Origin: Nostoc sp. 'Peltigera membranacea cyanobiont' N6
GTDB lineage: Bacteria; Cyanobacteriota; Cyanobacteriia; Cyanobacteriales; Nostocaceae
NCBI RefSeq assembly: GCF_002949735.1
Contig: NZ_CP026681.1
Location: 6,850,501 to 6,914,500, forward strand
Direction of reading: 5' to 3'
Length of the DNA: 64,000 nucleotides
In this document: one piece after another, positions 35,047 through 43,608 of the stretch
How positions within the stretch are numbered: position 1 is the stretch's first letter
Layout of the letters: each line of letters begins with the position of its first letter
Made by a program: the position numbers and the translations under genes
Notes under the pieces: generated by a model
Told to the model about the DNA's origin: nothing
Seen by the model: only the letters and a program-made list of their open reading frames with translations
The model's database searches: none

Positions 35047-35257
35047 AATTGCATTTACAGCCAATTGATGGATTTTCGTTCTGATTACTCTTATTGTATA
35101 AATAGTTATCTTGGCAAAAGAGTATCATATTGTACAAAAAATCTTTAGCTCGCTAGAAGTCTTAAGTGGCTTAAAAAGTTTAGACAAAAAGCCAGCATTC
35201 CAGAAATTTGATTGCTATATTAGATTAAATAACTATTCTGGCAAGGATTAAAAAGCT

Positions 35258-35977
35258 GTGCGGGATGATTTACAGGGCTTGGAAATTAGTCAGGATGAAC
35301 TGCAAAAACTAACTAATTTACCTGTTAACGATCGACTTTTAATCATTACAAATGCTCTTCAAAAGTTAGCAAAAATATACATCAAAAAAATTCAAAGCTC
35401 GGAAGGCGCGACTGTAATTTTTATTGGGTTTGCTACATTTGTTTTTAGCTATCTTTTATTTGATATATTTCTAAAAATATTTGTATCATGGATAGAAATT
35501 CCATCCTGGATATTACTAATTGTCTTAGGTATTTGGGTTGGCGGTCTGACGCAAACTATCTTATATTTAATATGGAGAAGTAGAAGTAAAATTGTCAAAT
35601 TCAACATGACAAGTTCTCTGCGAATTCTGTTAAATGATGTTGAAAGATATAATACTGTTATTAGAGCAATAGATATCAACGATCAAATAGAAGAAGCTGG
35701 TAATCCAGAAGTGCTTATCAAGGAAAGAGAGAGTGTTCTTGCAGCGCTTAAGCTCACCAAAGCTGATTTAGTTCGCGCTTTGAAGACAGAAAGGATTTTG
35801 AGAGAAAATAAGAGTTTTATCCTTAGTAATACAGAACTATTCGTCAATAATTTAGCAACTTTAACGGCCATGCAAGTAAATGAACAGGCTACTGAGCATG
35901 GAAGATTACTCAATGAAGCGTTACAGATTGCATTAGATGTGCAAGACGAGATGAAAAGATTACAGACTCAGGGTTAA
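35258..35977 (+). CDS. Two-helix membrane protein with coiled coil, unknown
   Basis: 239 residues with a GTG start. A soluble N-terminus (about 1-45, LPVNDRLLIITNALQKLAKIYI) is followed by two membrane helices (about 50-75 and 80-103, the second IPSWILLIVLGIWVGGLTQTILYL). A long charged helical region of about 130 residues then runs to the end and probably forms a coiled coil (KERESVLAALKLTKADLVRALKTE). Not recognised. It stands alone, about 200 bp before the DUF1350 gene, and may be a local accessory gene. Confidence 0.55.
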   Translation: MRDDLQGLEISQDELQKLTNLPVNDRLLIITNALQKLAKIYIKKIQSSEGATVIFIGFATFVFSYLLFDIFLKIFVSWIEIPSWILLIVLGIWVGGLTQTILYLIWRSRSKIVKFNMTSSLRILLNDVERYNTVIRAIDINDQIEEAGNPEVLIKERESVLAALKLTKADLVRALKTERILRENKSFILSNTELFVNNLATLTAMQVNEQATEHGRLLNEALQIALDVQDEMKRLQTQG

Positions 35978-36178
35978 AACCAATACTCAGGGCAACGTGC
36001 ATAAAGAAGTGAATTTGAGAAGGCGTAGATGCTCTCTATAAGTCCATAAGACGCTGTTGAATGGGTTCGGTTCCAACCGACATGTTAGACATCCTCAATG
36101 GCTTTTTGCCTAATCCTTCCCACGGTTGCGATCCCCGGTCTAACATAAAGAATATTCCTCAAGCGATCGCTTATCGGC

Positions 36179-36946
36179 ATGGACTGGAAAGAAATCAGAG
36201 GTAATTGGGTAATCATTCCCCGAAATCCCATAGGTATCATCCATTTTTTAGGAGGTGCATTTGTCGCCACTGCACCACACATCACTTATCGCTGGTTACT
36301 CGAACAACTGGCAAGTAAAGGCTATGTTGTAATTGCTACGCCTTTCGTCAACACATTGGATCATACTGCGATCGCCAAATCTGTGCTGTTAAACTTTGAC
36401 CGCACCCTCGAACGCTTACATGACTCTGGGGCATTACGCAAGCTTTACTTCCCCATCTATGGTCTTGGACACAGTATGGGCTGTAAACTCCACTTGCTGA
36501 TTGGTAGCCTTTTTAAAGTAGAACGCGCAGGTAATATTTTAATATCCTTCAACAACTACGCCGCTAAAGAAGCTATCCCCCTAGTAGAACAGTTCAATTC
36601 TACTTTTGCAATCGAGTTTACCCCCTCACCCTTGGAAACCAACAAGCTTGTCCAAGAGCGTTACAATATTCGGCGCAATTTATTAATCAAATTTAGTAAT
36701 GACACCATCGATCAATCAGCAGCTTTAACCAAAATCTTACAAGAACGTTTTGATGAAATGGTTACAGCGCAAACCTTACCAGGAAATCACACAACACCTC
36801 TAGGTCAAGACATTAAATGGCAAACTGGAACATCTTTCACCCCCTTTGACGCATTAGGGCAATGGTTCAAGCAAGAAGCATACCGCGACTTGAATCAGCT
36901 AAAAAGTTCCATTCTCTTGTGGGTAAATCCTCTTGCACCGCCATAA
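36179..36946 (+). CDS. DUF1350 family, alpha/beta-hydrolase-like
   Basis: 255 residues. It begins MDWKEIRGNWVIIPRNPIGIIHFLGGAFVATAPHITY, the diagnostic start of DUF1350 proteins of cyanobacteria and plastids. The oxyanion-like HFLGGAF and a nucleophile-elbow-like GLGHSMGCKLH at about 99-109 suggest a lipase/esterase fold with Ser as candidate nucleophile. Later come FNNYAAKEAIPLVEQ and NHTTPLGQDIKW. The biochemical role is unknown to me. The ATG lies about 200 bp past the previous gene, and a HIP1-like site (AAGCGATCGCT) is immediately upstream. Confidence 0.88.
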   Translation: MDWKEIRGNWVIIPRNPIGIIHFLGGAFVATAPHITYRWLLEQLASKGYVVIATPFVNTLDHTAIAKSVLLNFDRTLERLHDSGALRKLYFPIYGLGHSMGCKLHLLIGSLFKVERAGNILISFNNYAAKEAIPLVEQFNSTFAIEFTPSPLETNKLVQERYNIRRNLLIKFSNDTIDQSAALTKILQERFDEMVTAQTLPGNHTTPLGQDIKWQTGTSFTPFDALGQWFKQEAYRDLNQLKSSILLWVNPLAPP

Positions 36947-37094
36947 TATTTTATGACATTAATAAGTCATGAATTCGACGGTGAAATATAAGTGAGTTAG
37001 TAAGATATTTTTATTGAGATTACTAACTCATTGCCAATATATATTTTTATTTCCTATTTAGAAAACTATTAATGAGTGTTCAATACAATTTTAT

Positions 37095-38231
37095 ATGTTT
37101 CAAATACTAGTAATCGATGATGATTATTCTATAAAAATCCTCCTAAAAAGGATGTTAGAAAAACAGGGTTATGAAGTAGTTACTGCTAGTAGTGGCGAGG
37201 AAGGAATAGAAAAAGCGCTAGCTTGCCGTCCAGCACTAATTATTTGTGATTGGATCATGCCAGGATTGACAGGTTTGGAAGTCTGTCACCGGATTAAGGA
37301 AGATCCCAAATTTTTCACCACATTCTTTATTTTATTAACATCCTTAGATTCCGTTGCCGATTGCGTCAAAGGTCTAGATGCTGGTGCTGATGATTTTATT
37401 TCCAAACCTATCGAGCATAATGAATTACAAGCACGGGTAAGAGCAGGATTACGCCTCCACCAATTGAGTAGAGATTTGCAAGCTCAAAAGTTACTTTTAG
37501 AATCAGAAATGTCAGAAGCAGCAGAATATGTGCGATCGCTGCTACCTCTTTCGATGACTGAACCCTTCAATATAAATTTCCGATTCATTCCTTCGCGACA
37601 ACTTGGCGGTGACTGTTTCGATTACTATTGGCTTGATGATGATTATCTGGCAATTTACTTACTCGATACTGCCGGACATGGACTTAAAGCGACTCTTCCC
37701 TCAGTTTCAGTGCTGAATCTACTGCGTTCTCGTGCGCTCAAAGGTCTGAATTACTATCAACCTAGTGATGTATTAAAGGCTTTGAATGATACTTTTCAGA
37801 TGAATTATCAAAATGACAAATACTTTACGATTTGGTACGGAGTTTACAACCGAATTAATCGTAATTTAGTTTATGCTAGTGCTGGCCATCCACCAGCAGT
37901 TTTAGTAACTGGTGCATCGCCCAGAAAATCTGAAGTTAAACTCTTGAAAACCCCCGGTATGCCAGTTGGGATGTTTCCAGAAGCAAAATATGTTGATGAA
38001 TTTTGCAATATTGAAGAATTCAGTAGTCTTTACATTTTTAGTGATGGCGCTTATGAAATCACTAAATCAGATGGCACTCTTTGGAGTTTGGACGCTTTTA
38101 TTCAGTTACTTGTCAGCTTACAACATCCCGTTGATTGCCAACTCGATCGTGTACTGAGTTATTTAATCGCTTTGAACTCCAAAGATGCTTTTGATGATGA
38201 TTTATCTATTTTGCAACTTCAGTTTGATTAA
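37095..38231 (+). CDS. Response regulator with PP2C/SpoIIE-type phosphatase output (RsbU-like)
   Basis: 378 residues. The receiver domain covers 1-120, with acidic residues DDD at 8-10, phospho-acceptor Asp52 (IICDWIMPG) and Lys in FISKPIEH. A linking coiled coil (about 122-150) leads to the PP2C-like phosphatase: LGGDCFDYYWLDDDYLAIYLLDTAGHGLKA holds the metal-binding Asp residues, then YASAGHPPAVL and FSDGAYE. This type dephosphorylates STAS anti-sigma-antagonists. Its stop directly abuts the stop of a STAS gene on the other strand (no base between), a natural substrate candidate. Confidence 0.92.
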   Translation: MFQILVIDDDYSIKILLKRMLEKQGYEVVTASSGEEGIEKALACRPALIICDWIMPGLTGLEVCHRIKEDPKFFTTFFILLTSLDSVADCVKGLDAGADDFISKPIEHNELQARVRAGLRLHQLSRDLQAQKLLLESEMSEAAEYVRSLLPLSMTEPFNINFRFIPSRQLGGDCFDYYWLDDDYLAIYLLDTAGHGLKATLPSVSVLNLLRSRALKGLNYYQPSDVLKALNDTFQMNYQNDKYFTIWYGVYNRINRNLVYASAGHPPAVLVTGASPRKSEVKLLKTPGMPVGMFPEAKYVDEFCNIEEFSSLYIFSDGAYEITKSDGTLWSLDAFIQLLVSLQHPVDCQLDRVLSYLIALNSKDAFDDDLSILQLQFD

Positions 38232-38558
38232 TTACATATTGGAAACTAAAACCTGATTAAATGCGTCTTGGTTAGGAAAGATTTCAAATACTTTATCCAT
38301 ATTAGTCAGTTCAAATAATATTCTAACTTGCTCGTTAATTGAGCAAAGAACAAGCTTAGTATCTGCTGCTCGCAAGGTTTTAAAAGCTAATACTAAAGCT
38401 CCCAAACCGGAACTATCCATAAATGTTACATCTTTAAAATCAACTAACACAATCCTTGGACTACCTTCTAAAATATCAGTGATATTTTGTCGAAATTCTT
38501 GTGAAGTTGTGGCGTTTAAATTACCGTTGAGCTTAATAATTTTTACTTGTTCTCTCAT
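38232..38558 (-). CDS. STAS domain anti-sigma factor antagonist-like protein
   Basis: 108 residues, the size of SpoIIAA/RsbV. The phosphorylatable serine motif is MDSSGLGALVLA at 47-58, with the preceding strand IVLVDFKDVTF. The N-terminus (KIIKLNGNLNATTSQEF) and the C-terminus (TNMDKVFEIFPN) fit the fold. It should switch between a kinase-phosphorylated inactive form and a free form. No anti-sigma kinase is adjacent. It is convergent with the REC-PP2C gene, with stop codons back to back. Confidence 0.92.
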   Translation of the reverse strand: MREQVKIIKLNGNLNATTSQEFRQNITDILEGSPRIVLVDFKDVTFMDSSGLGALVLAFKTLRAADTKLVLCSINEQVRILFELTNMDKVFEIFPNQDAFNQVLVSNM

Positions 38559-39412
38559 AATTATGTCACGCTGATTTTTGTAAATGAGGGTCTGATTTCG
38601 CTATTATATACCCATCATAGAACATTTAAAAATGCTTGTAAAATAAAAAACTAAATTCAATATAGAGTAAGTATTGACAATTAATCTGGATAGATAAAGA
38701 ATAATTATAAATAATTTGATATCTTTTTTATAGAATGAAAAAAAATATTTAGCTTGATTAAATATAGCTTTACTAGTAGTAAAAATTCCATTTTAAATAA
38801 AAAATTAACTTAAGTCAGCACAAAAAAAATATGTATATTTAGATTTGCAAAAAGGTTAGGATAACCGATTATTAAGCTGTTCGATAATTTTAGTCTCTTT
38901 ACATAGGTTTATTTTTTAAAGCCGACTTACCTAAATCTCATTGATTTAGGGATATACTGATCTACAAGCTGAAGTTACTGCTTTTCAGATTATTTCGCAA
39001 ATATTTTTTTATTTATGTCCAATTACTTACATAATTGAAAGAATTTACCTCTGGACTACCATCTCAATACACTAAGAGGATGTTTGAAAAGTCCTTAGTG
39101 ATGTATCAAATACTTTTAGATCCCCCTAAATCCCCCTTAAAAAGGGGGACTTTGATTCCGTTTCCCCCCTTTTAAGGGGAGCCAGCGCGGTCTTGGGGGT
39201 TTCCCCCATGAGCGACTGGCGTGGGTTAGGGGAGATCGATAAGTGCCTAATATCAGAGCCGACTACTTTTAAAACAACCTTTAAGGCTCTACCAGAAAGT
39301 TCTCTGAGGCGATCGCCTCAGCTACTCTAGTATTCCCAATATTTATAATTTCTCAACATCCAACACAAAAAGTAAAGAGTTATAAATTTATAACTCCTGA
39401 CTCCTAACTCTT
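38559..39412. other. Long AT-rich intergenic region with a MITE
   Basis: The first 500 bp are very AT-rich with no gene or motif that I can name. The element at 39076-39281 fills most of the rest. The last 130 bp carry a HIP1 core (GGCGATCGCCTCAG). Confidence 0.5.
39076..39281. repeat. MITE-like element, GAGGATGTTTGAAAAG family, long copy
   Basis: The left end GAGGATGTTTGAAAAGTCC is matched imperfectly by the complement of the right end (AAGGTTGTTTTAAAAGTAG). The interior has CCCCCTAAATCCCCCTTAAA folding on AAGGGGGACTTTG, a very common cyanobacterial dispersed palindrome. A short relative lies at 57124-57197. Confidence 0.6.
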
Positions 39413-40066
39413 TCAAACAGGACTAACTTTGGCTCTGTGAAGCAGCTTCTCACCTTGAAGGTAGCCAGTGTAGCGCACCTTGACTGTTTCTCCAGGTTGT
39501 GAAGTTCCCTCCATCAGCTGGTGCAGTTGGGGATCGTAAGGTAATTCGGCTCCCACGGGTGCGATCGCTTCTACTCCCCACGCCTGTAAAAGTTTTTCTA
39601 GGGGTTTCTGCACCAACGGGACTATTTTCACTGCTGCTAGCTGTGGATTCTCCTGCGCTTTCTGTGCTGCTGTTGGCCATTGCAGTAACAAAGACTCCAG
39701 CAATTGTAAAGTTGACTGCTGGAATTCTTGTACTAATATCTCTCGCTGCTGTTCTAGTTGAAGTTGCGATCGCTGGTACTCTTTTTTTAAATCTGCAATT
39801 TCTTGCAATAATTCCTGAATTGAGGCTGTTTTATCCTGTAACAACTCTCCGGTTGAAAAAGTTACGACTAATTCACTCAATGGCATCTGTAATATTAAGG
39901 AAAGCTTAAGCAGCACTTCTACCCGCATCTGCTCTAGTTTTCCTTGTCGTAACCGCAAAATTTGACGTTCTGAGACACCAGCAGCACGACTGAGCGCTTT
40001 AAAACTAGAAATATCTACCCGTTGCATTAAACTTTGCAACTTTTGGGTGAAATCAATATTGGGCAT
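39413..40066 (-). CDS. HTH (XRE-like) protein with coiled coil and GrpE-like C-terminus
   Basis: 217 residues. A helix-turn-helix lies at about 15-70 (ISSFKALSRAAGVSERQILRLRQG). A coiled coil with heptad Leu/Gln (about 78-118) follows, then a helical part. The last 50 residues, IAPVGAELPYDPQLHQLMEG...PGETVKVRYTGYLQGEKLLHRAKVSPV, match the beta-wing of the GrpE nucleotide-exchange factor (pattern G..FDP..H..M...PG.V..V...GY...R.L..A.V.V). So the middle and end look like GrpE (coiled coil then beta domain) with a DNA-binding head. A role in DnaK-linked regulation is inference. The ATG start gives a complete HTH. Confidence 0.75.
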   Translation of the reverse strand: MPNIDFTQKLQSLMQRVDISSFKALSRAAGVSERQILRLRQGKLEQMRVEVLLKLSLILQMPLSELVVTFSTGELLQDKTASIQELLQEIADLKKEYQRSQLQLEQQREILVQEFQQSTLQLLESLLLQWPTAAQKAQENPQLAAVKIVPLVQKPLEKLLQAWGVEAIAPVGAELPYDPQLHQLMEGTSQPGETVKVRYTGYLQGEKLLHRAKVSPV

Positions 40067-40140
40067 TTGGTACTAGGATGTATTTTCAAACTCGTTATAT
40101 CTTAAAAAATAGGCGATCGCAGGTTAGTGTGTTGATCGGA

Positions 40141-40277
40141 TGTAATTGATAAGGAATTTTGACTTACCCCGGAGGATAAAAAACGAACTACAAAGGACAC
40201 AAAGAACACAAATATAAGAGGATTTAAAAGGGTTTTTGCGTCAGTTACGTATATTTTTGCCAAATTGGGATATTCCC
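40141..40277. repeat. GGGAGCATCCC element, copy C (left end lost)
   Basis: It matches copy A from AAGGAATTTTGACTTACCCC onward, through AAAAGGGTTTTTGCGTCAG to a mutated right end TTGGGATATTCCC. The left inverted end is missing. Confidence 0.75.
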
Positions 40278-40285
40278 GTTTTTAT

Positions 40286-40315
40286 GAAAAAAAACCCTGG
40301 GTATTATTCCAGGGT
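40286..40315 (-). terminator. Rho-independent terminator (minus strand)
   Basis: On the minus strand, ACCCTGG and CCAGGGT form a stem around ATAATA and are followed by a run of eight T. The nearest gene it could end is at 40810-41433, about 490 bp away, so its role is unclear. Confidence 0.7.
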
Positions 40316-40809
40316 ACATACACGTTTTTCAGGCATTAACAGGCTGAATAATAACTTTGTAAAATTGTTATTTCTACTATCTATAGAATGATACAAGTAT
40401 TGAACGATATATGGTATGGTAATTTTTTATTGCTTATACCATTTATTTGTGAAGCTGCATTAAATTTCCTTTGCTTCTTATTTCTTTCTTTGCGCTCTTT
40501 GCGTCCTTTGCGGTTCGTTCCTCATATAGTTCGGCGCACCTTCATACAGAAATGGAATTAGTCTATCACTGGCTATCACCACTTGTTGCTTGTTGACGAA
40601 AGCTCGTAGTTTCTATAATAACTAACAGGACAACCCTTAGCAATGAATACAACTGCGGTATTAATATCTAGATTAATCACGTTTTATGTCAATCAAAAAT
40701 CATAGCCCCAAGTATATATTGAAGTGATGTAACTCACCCACAATTGATTGTGCAATTAAATTAAATTAGAGCTAAAGAATAAATACATTTTGGTGCTGCT
40801 AATTAATTG

Positions 40810-41433
40810 TTAAAATAAGGGAGAGTCTATTATTTCAATGCTGAATATACCATGCTTAAATACCACATTATGCCATTCCTCATCATCCATATCGTTATAG
40901 TGTAGGTAGCCATCACGGAATGCACAAACACTTTTAGGTTCAAGAAGCAATAGTTCCCAAAACGCCTTGGCAATACGTTCATAAATCTCAGTTAATGAAG
41001 CATCTGGATAAAAACGCAGTCCAGCACGAAGGTTGTAATCTTCACAGATGAATGGGTATGCTGTCCAGTATCCATTTGAGCCTAGCTCACAAGCGATGAA
41101 CATTTGCTCTATGAGTCCATACTTGTAGTCTGGAACAGACAAGCCGATCAAAATATTAGAACCAAATACGGCTGGAATTCTAGCCCGTACCCACACTGCA
41201 TTAACTGATTCTCCAAATAGATCCTCACATCTCTGTAAAATACTTGGAGGTTGTCCCTCAATGTAGTCTGAAAGAGGAAACATTGGATCTTCTCCAACCC
41301 TCCGATATGAGATGATTTCTAGTTCGCTACCCAAGTCACCCAATAGCGCAATAAAAACAAACCCACCATTCTGGGCACATTGCCCAAGAATTTGATGAAA
41401 CCATCCATGTTTGATAACAATGGAAACCATCAA
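40810..41433 (-). CDS. Hypothetical protein, unknown family
   Basis: 207 residues, soluble, acidic, rich in aromatics, no signal peptide. Phrases seen are HGWFHQILGQCAQNGGFVFIALLGDLGSELEI, NAVWVRARIPAVFGSNILIGLS and SVCAFRDGYLHYNDMDDEEWHNV. I do not recognise it. The start could equally be the second Met. It is followed by a long non-coding stretch and preceded by aat 38 bp upstream on the same strand, so it may be expressed with aat. Confidence 0.6.
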   Translation of the reverse strand: MMVSIVIKHGWFHQILGQCAQNGGFVFIALLGDLGSELEIISYRRVGEDPMFPLSDYIEGQPPSILQRCEDLFGESVNAVWVRARIPAVFGSNILIGLSVPDYKYGLIEQMFIACELGSNGYWTAYPFICEDYNLRAGLRFYPDASLTEIYERIAKAFWELLLLEPKSVCAFRDGYLHYNDMDDEEWHNVVFKHGIFSIEIIDSPLF

Positions 41434-41471
41434 TCAAATCACTTCTTCAATATTAAGAATATTGTCATTAT

Positions 41472-42047
41472 TTATACTAAATTACAAGTAAGTTGCAACG
41501 CTTGTTGAAGTAGACCTTGATATTCTTCATCCTCAACCCGATAAGCGCCAAACCTCTCCAAATGCGGATTCATCATTTGGGCATCAAAAAACACAAATTC
41601 CCTTTGGCGCAACCTTTCTACCAACTTTACCATCGCCACCTTTGAACCTTCGGGAATGTGGTAAAACATCGACTCGCCAATGAAAGCACCGCCAATGACA
41701 ATTCCTAAAATTCCCCCAGCTAATTCGTCACCTTGCCAAGTTTCAAAACTAAAAGCATAACCATTCTGGTAAAGTTGCCAGTAAATCTTTTGCAATTCCG
41801 GTGAAATCCAAGTTGTTTCGCGGTTAGCACAACCAGCCACCACAGCTTGAAAGTCCCGATTAATCGCCACACTAAACCGCTCTTGATTCAAGACACGCTG
41901 CAAAGACTTGGGGTAGCGAAACCGTTCATCCAAAGGAATAAAAGTCCGATCGCGACTTCCGTACCAACTCAGGCGATCGCGCTCATCAGCCATGAGAAAA
42001 TAGCCTTGTGCATAACCATCAACAATAGCGGCGATATCATATTGCAT
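41472..42047 (-). CDS. aat: Leucyl/phenylalanyl-tRNA--protein transferase
   Basis: 191 residues from the ATG at 42047. The frame is open 16 codons further upstream, but MQYDIAAIVDGYAQGYFLMAD is the expected Aat N-terminus. Family features are RFRYPKSLQRVLN, FQAVVAGCAN, TWISPELQKIYWQLYQNGYAFSFETWQGDELAGGILGIVIGGAFIGESMF, and the end FFDAQMMNPHLERFGAYRV. It adds Leu or Phe to N-terminal Arg/Lys, marking proteins for ClpS/ClpAP degradation. It is cytoplasmic. A conserved small gene is divergent upstream. Confidence 0.94.
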   Translation of the reverse strand: MQYDIAAIVDGYAQGYFLMADERDRLSWYGSRDRTFIPLDERFRYPKSLQRVLNQERFSVAINRDFQAVVAGCANRETTWISPELQKIYWQLYQNGYAFSFETWQGDELAGGILGIVIGGAFIGESMFYHIPEGSKVAMVKLVERLRQREFVFFDAQMMNPHLERFGAYRVEDEEYQGLLQQALQLTCNLV

Positions 42048-42155
42048 AAATAAATATAAAAAAACACTCTTAGAAACGCAATTTGATGCTATCACTCAAC
42101 CTCAGCGTTCCTCTGCGTTTCCCTCCGCGTCCCTCTGCGTTTAATATAAATAAAG

Positions 42156-42485
42156 ATGACTCAACCAATTCCACCCATTACCCTACCACCGCCCGAAAAT
42201 CCGTTGCTCGAAGGTGAATGGTTACGAGAGCGTTTACAACGGTGGCTAGATACAGAATTTATCCCCGAAGCGGTAAACCAAAATATTGCTCAACGAGCCG
42301 CACAGATTTTTGTGCGTCAACGGATGGAAGGAGAAAACGACCTTGGTTCTCTGGTAATTGCCATTGTCACAGAGATGCAGTCCTATGATTTTTCCCATAG
42401 CTTCTATGGAGAGTTTGCGATCGCCAACGCCGTCAGCGATCTACTCTTAGAAAGTCTGGGAATTGATAAGTGTTGTGGTCAATAA
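42156..42485 (+). CDS. Conserved cyanobacterial hypothetical protein
   Basis: 109 residues, soluble, predicted helical after a proline-rich start (MTQPIPPITLPPPENP). Visible parts are LLEGEWLRERLQRWLDTEFIPEAVNQNIAQRAAQIFVRQRMEGENDL and QSYDFSHSFYGEFAIANAVSDLLLESLG. I have a sense of this as a widespread cyanobacterial protein without known function. It is divergent from aat. Its stop runs straight into a tandem-repeat tract. Confidence 0.75.
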   Translation: MTQPIPPITLPPPENPLLEGEWLRERLQRWLDTEFIPEAVNQNIAQRAAQIFVRQRMEGENDLGSLVIAIVTEMQSYDFSHSFYGEFAIANAVSDLLLESLGIDKCCGQ

Positions 42486-42563
42486 TTTTTGTCATTTGTC
42501 ATTTGTCCTTTGTCATTTGTTTTTTACCAATGACTAATGACCAATGACCAATGACCAATGACT
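42485..42563. repeat. STRR-type heptamer tract before rpsN end
   Basis: Tandem GTCATTT units followed by ACCAATG/ACTAATG units, in effect an inverted pair of tracts around GTTTTTTACC. The tract fills the gap between two convergent genes and could fold as a hairpin. Confidence 0.75.
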
Positions 42564-42864
42564 ACCAGCTAGACTTAACAACTCCAGGCAATAGACCTTC
42601 ATGCGCCCATTCTCGAAGCACGTTCCGAGACAACCCAAAATCGCGGTAAACACCTCTAGAACGACCAGTCAACCAGCAACGATTGCGGTGGCGGGTGGGC
42701 GCACTATTCCGGGGTAGCTGTTGAATCTTGCGGTGAATTTCCAACTTCTCCAAAGGAGATGCTGCACTTCTGAACTCATCCAAAAGGGCTTCTCGCTTGT
42801 CAGCATACTTTTCTATCAACCTGGTGCGCTTTTTCTCGCGCTCAATCATGCTCTTCTTTGCCAT
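42562..42864 (-). CDS. rpsN: 30S ribosomal protein S14
   Basis: 100 residues, the long zinc-free form of S14: MAKKSMIEREKKRTRLIEKY at the start and NRCWLTGRSRGVYRDFGLSRNVLREWAHEGLLPGV at the end. No CxxC pair is present. It binds 16S rRNA in the 30S head. In cyanobacteria it is often separate from the main ribosomal operon, as here. Confidence 0.98.
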   Translation of the reverse strand: MAKKSMIEREKKRTRLIEKYADKREALLDEFRSAASPLEKLEIHRKIQQLPRNSAPTRHRNRCWLTGRSRGVYRDFGLSRNVLREWAHEGLLPGVVKSSW

Positions 42865-42939
42865 TATTCTCTAACTTCTTTAAAGACACCGTTCTCCATT
42901 CTACAGTTTCTCCATCAATTCTGGGGTTACTTGTGTCGT

Positions 42940-43608
42940 TTACCCTACAACCACCGGCTTATTCACAGTAGGGCATAAATCCGCAAGCTCGCAAGCAACA
43001 CAGACGGGAGAGCGTGCTTTACAAATAGCACGACCATGATAAATCAACCCAATTGACCAATTTTCCCAATCAGGCTGCGGCAATAAACCCATTAAATCTT
43101 GCTCAATCCGAACGGGGTCTGTATGCTCAGTTAAACCCAAACGGTGAGTGAGACGCTTGACGTGAGTATCTACCGTTACGCCAGCATTAATGCCATAAGC
43201 ATGAGCCAAAACTACATTTGCTGTTTTCCGCGCCACACCAGGAAGCTTTAACAAATGTTCCATTTGGTTTGGCACAACAGAGTCAAACTCGTTAACAATC
43301 ATCCGACAGGCGGCTTGAATGTTTTTAGCTTTATTGTGATAAAACCCTGTGGAACGCACCAAGCTTTCTAATTCTACCAAGTCAGCGATCGCTAAACTCG
43401 CAGCATCAGGAAACTTACTAAATAAAGCTGGTGTAACTTTATTCACCCGCTCATCAGTACATTGAGCCGACAGAATCGTTGCCACCAGCAATTGTACTGG
43501 CGTTGAGTAATTCAAAGAGCAAGTAGCATCTGGATAAAGACGCTTCAAACGAGTTAAAATTTCTATCGCCCGTTGCTTTTCAGATAAAGATTTGCGGGTA
43601 ACGCTCAC
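42940..43608 (-). CDS. nth: Endonuclease III
   Basis: 222 residues from the GTG at 43608. That start overlaps the rseP stop as GTGA, and VSVTRKSLSEKQRAIEIL is the usual beginning; an upstream GTG would add 7 codons. It removes oxidised pyrimidines. The helix-hairpin-helix is LLKLPGVARKTANVVLA with the catalytic Lys. The catalytic Asp is in NAGVTVDTHVKRLTHRLGL, and the [4Fe-4S] cluster uses cysteines in CKARSPVCVACELADLC. It is complete and translationally coupled to rseP. Confidence 0.96.
   Translation of the reverse strand: MSVTRKSLSEKQRAIEILTRLKRLYPDATCSLNYSTPVQLLVATILSAQCTDERVNKVTPALFSKFPDAASLAIADLVELESLVRSTGFYHNKAKNIQAACRMIVNEFDSVVPNQMEHLLKLPGVARKTANVVLAHAYGINAGVTVDTHVKRLTHRLGLTEHTDPVRIEQDLMGLLPQPDWENWSIGLIYHGRAICKARSPVCVACELADLCPTVNKPVVVG

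Larger units (their letters stand above)
40067..40809. other. Intergenic region with repeat copy C and a terminator
   Basis: It contains the repeat at 40141-40277, the minus-strand terminator at 40286-40315, and at about 40490-40520 a reverse-complement fragment of the same repeat vocabulary (CTTTGCGTCCTTTGCGG). No gene is seen. Confidence 0.55.
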
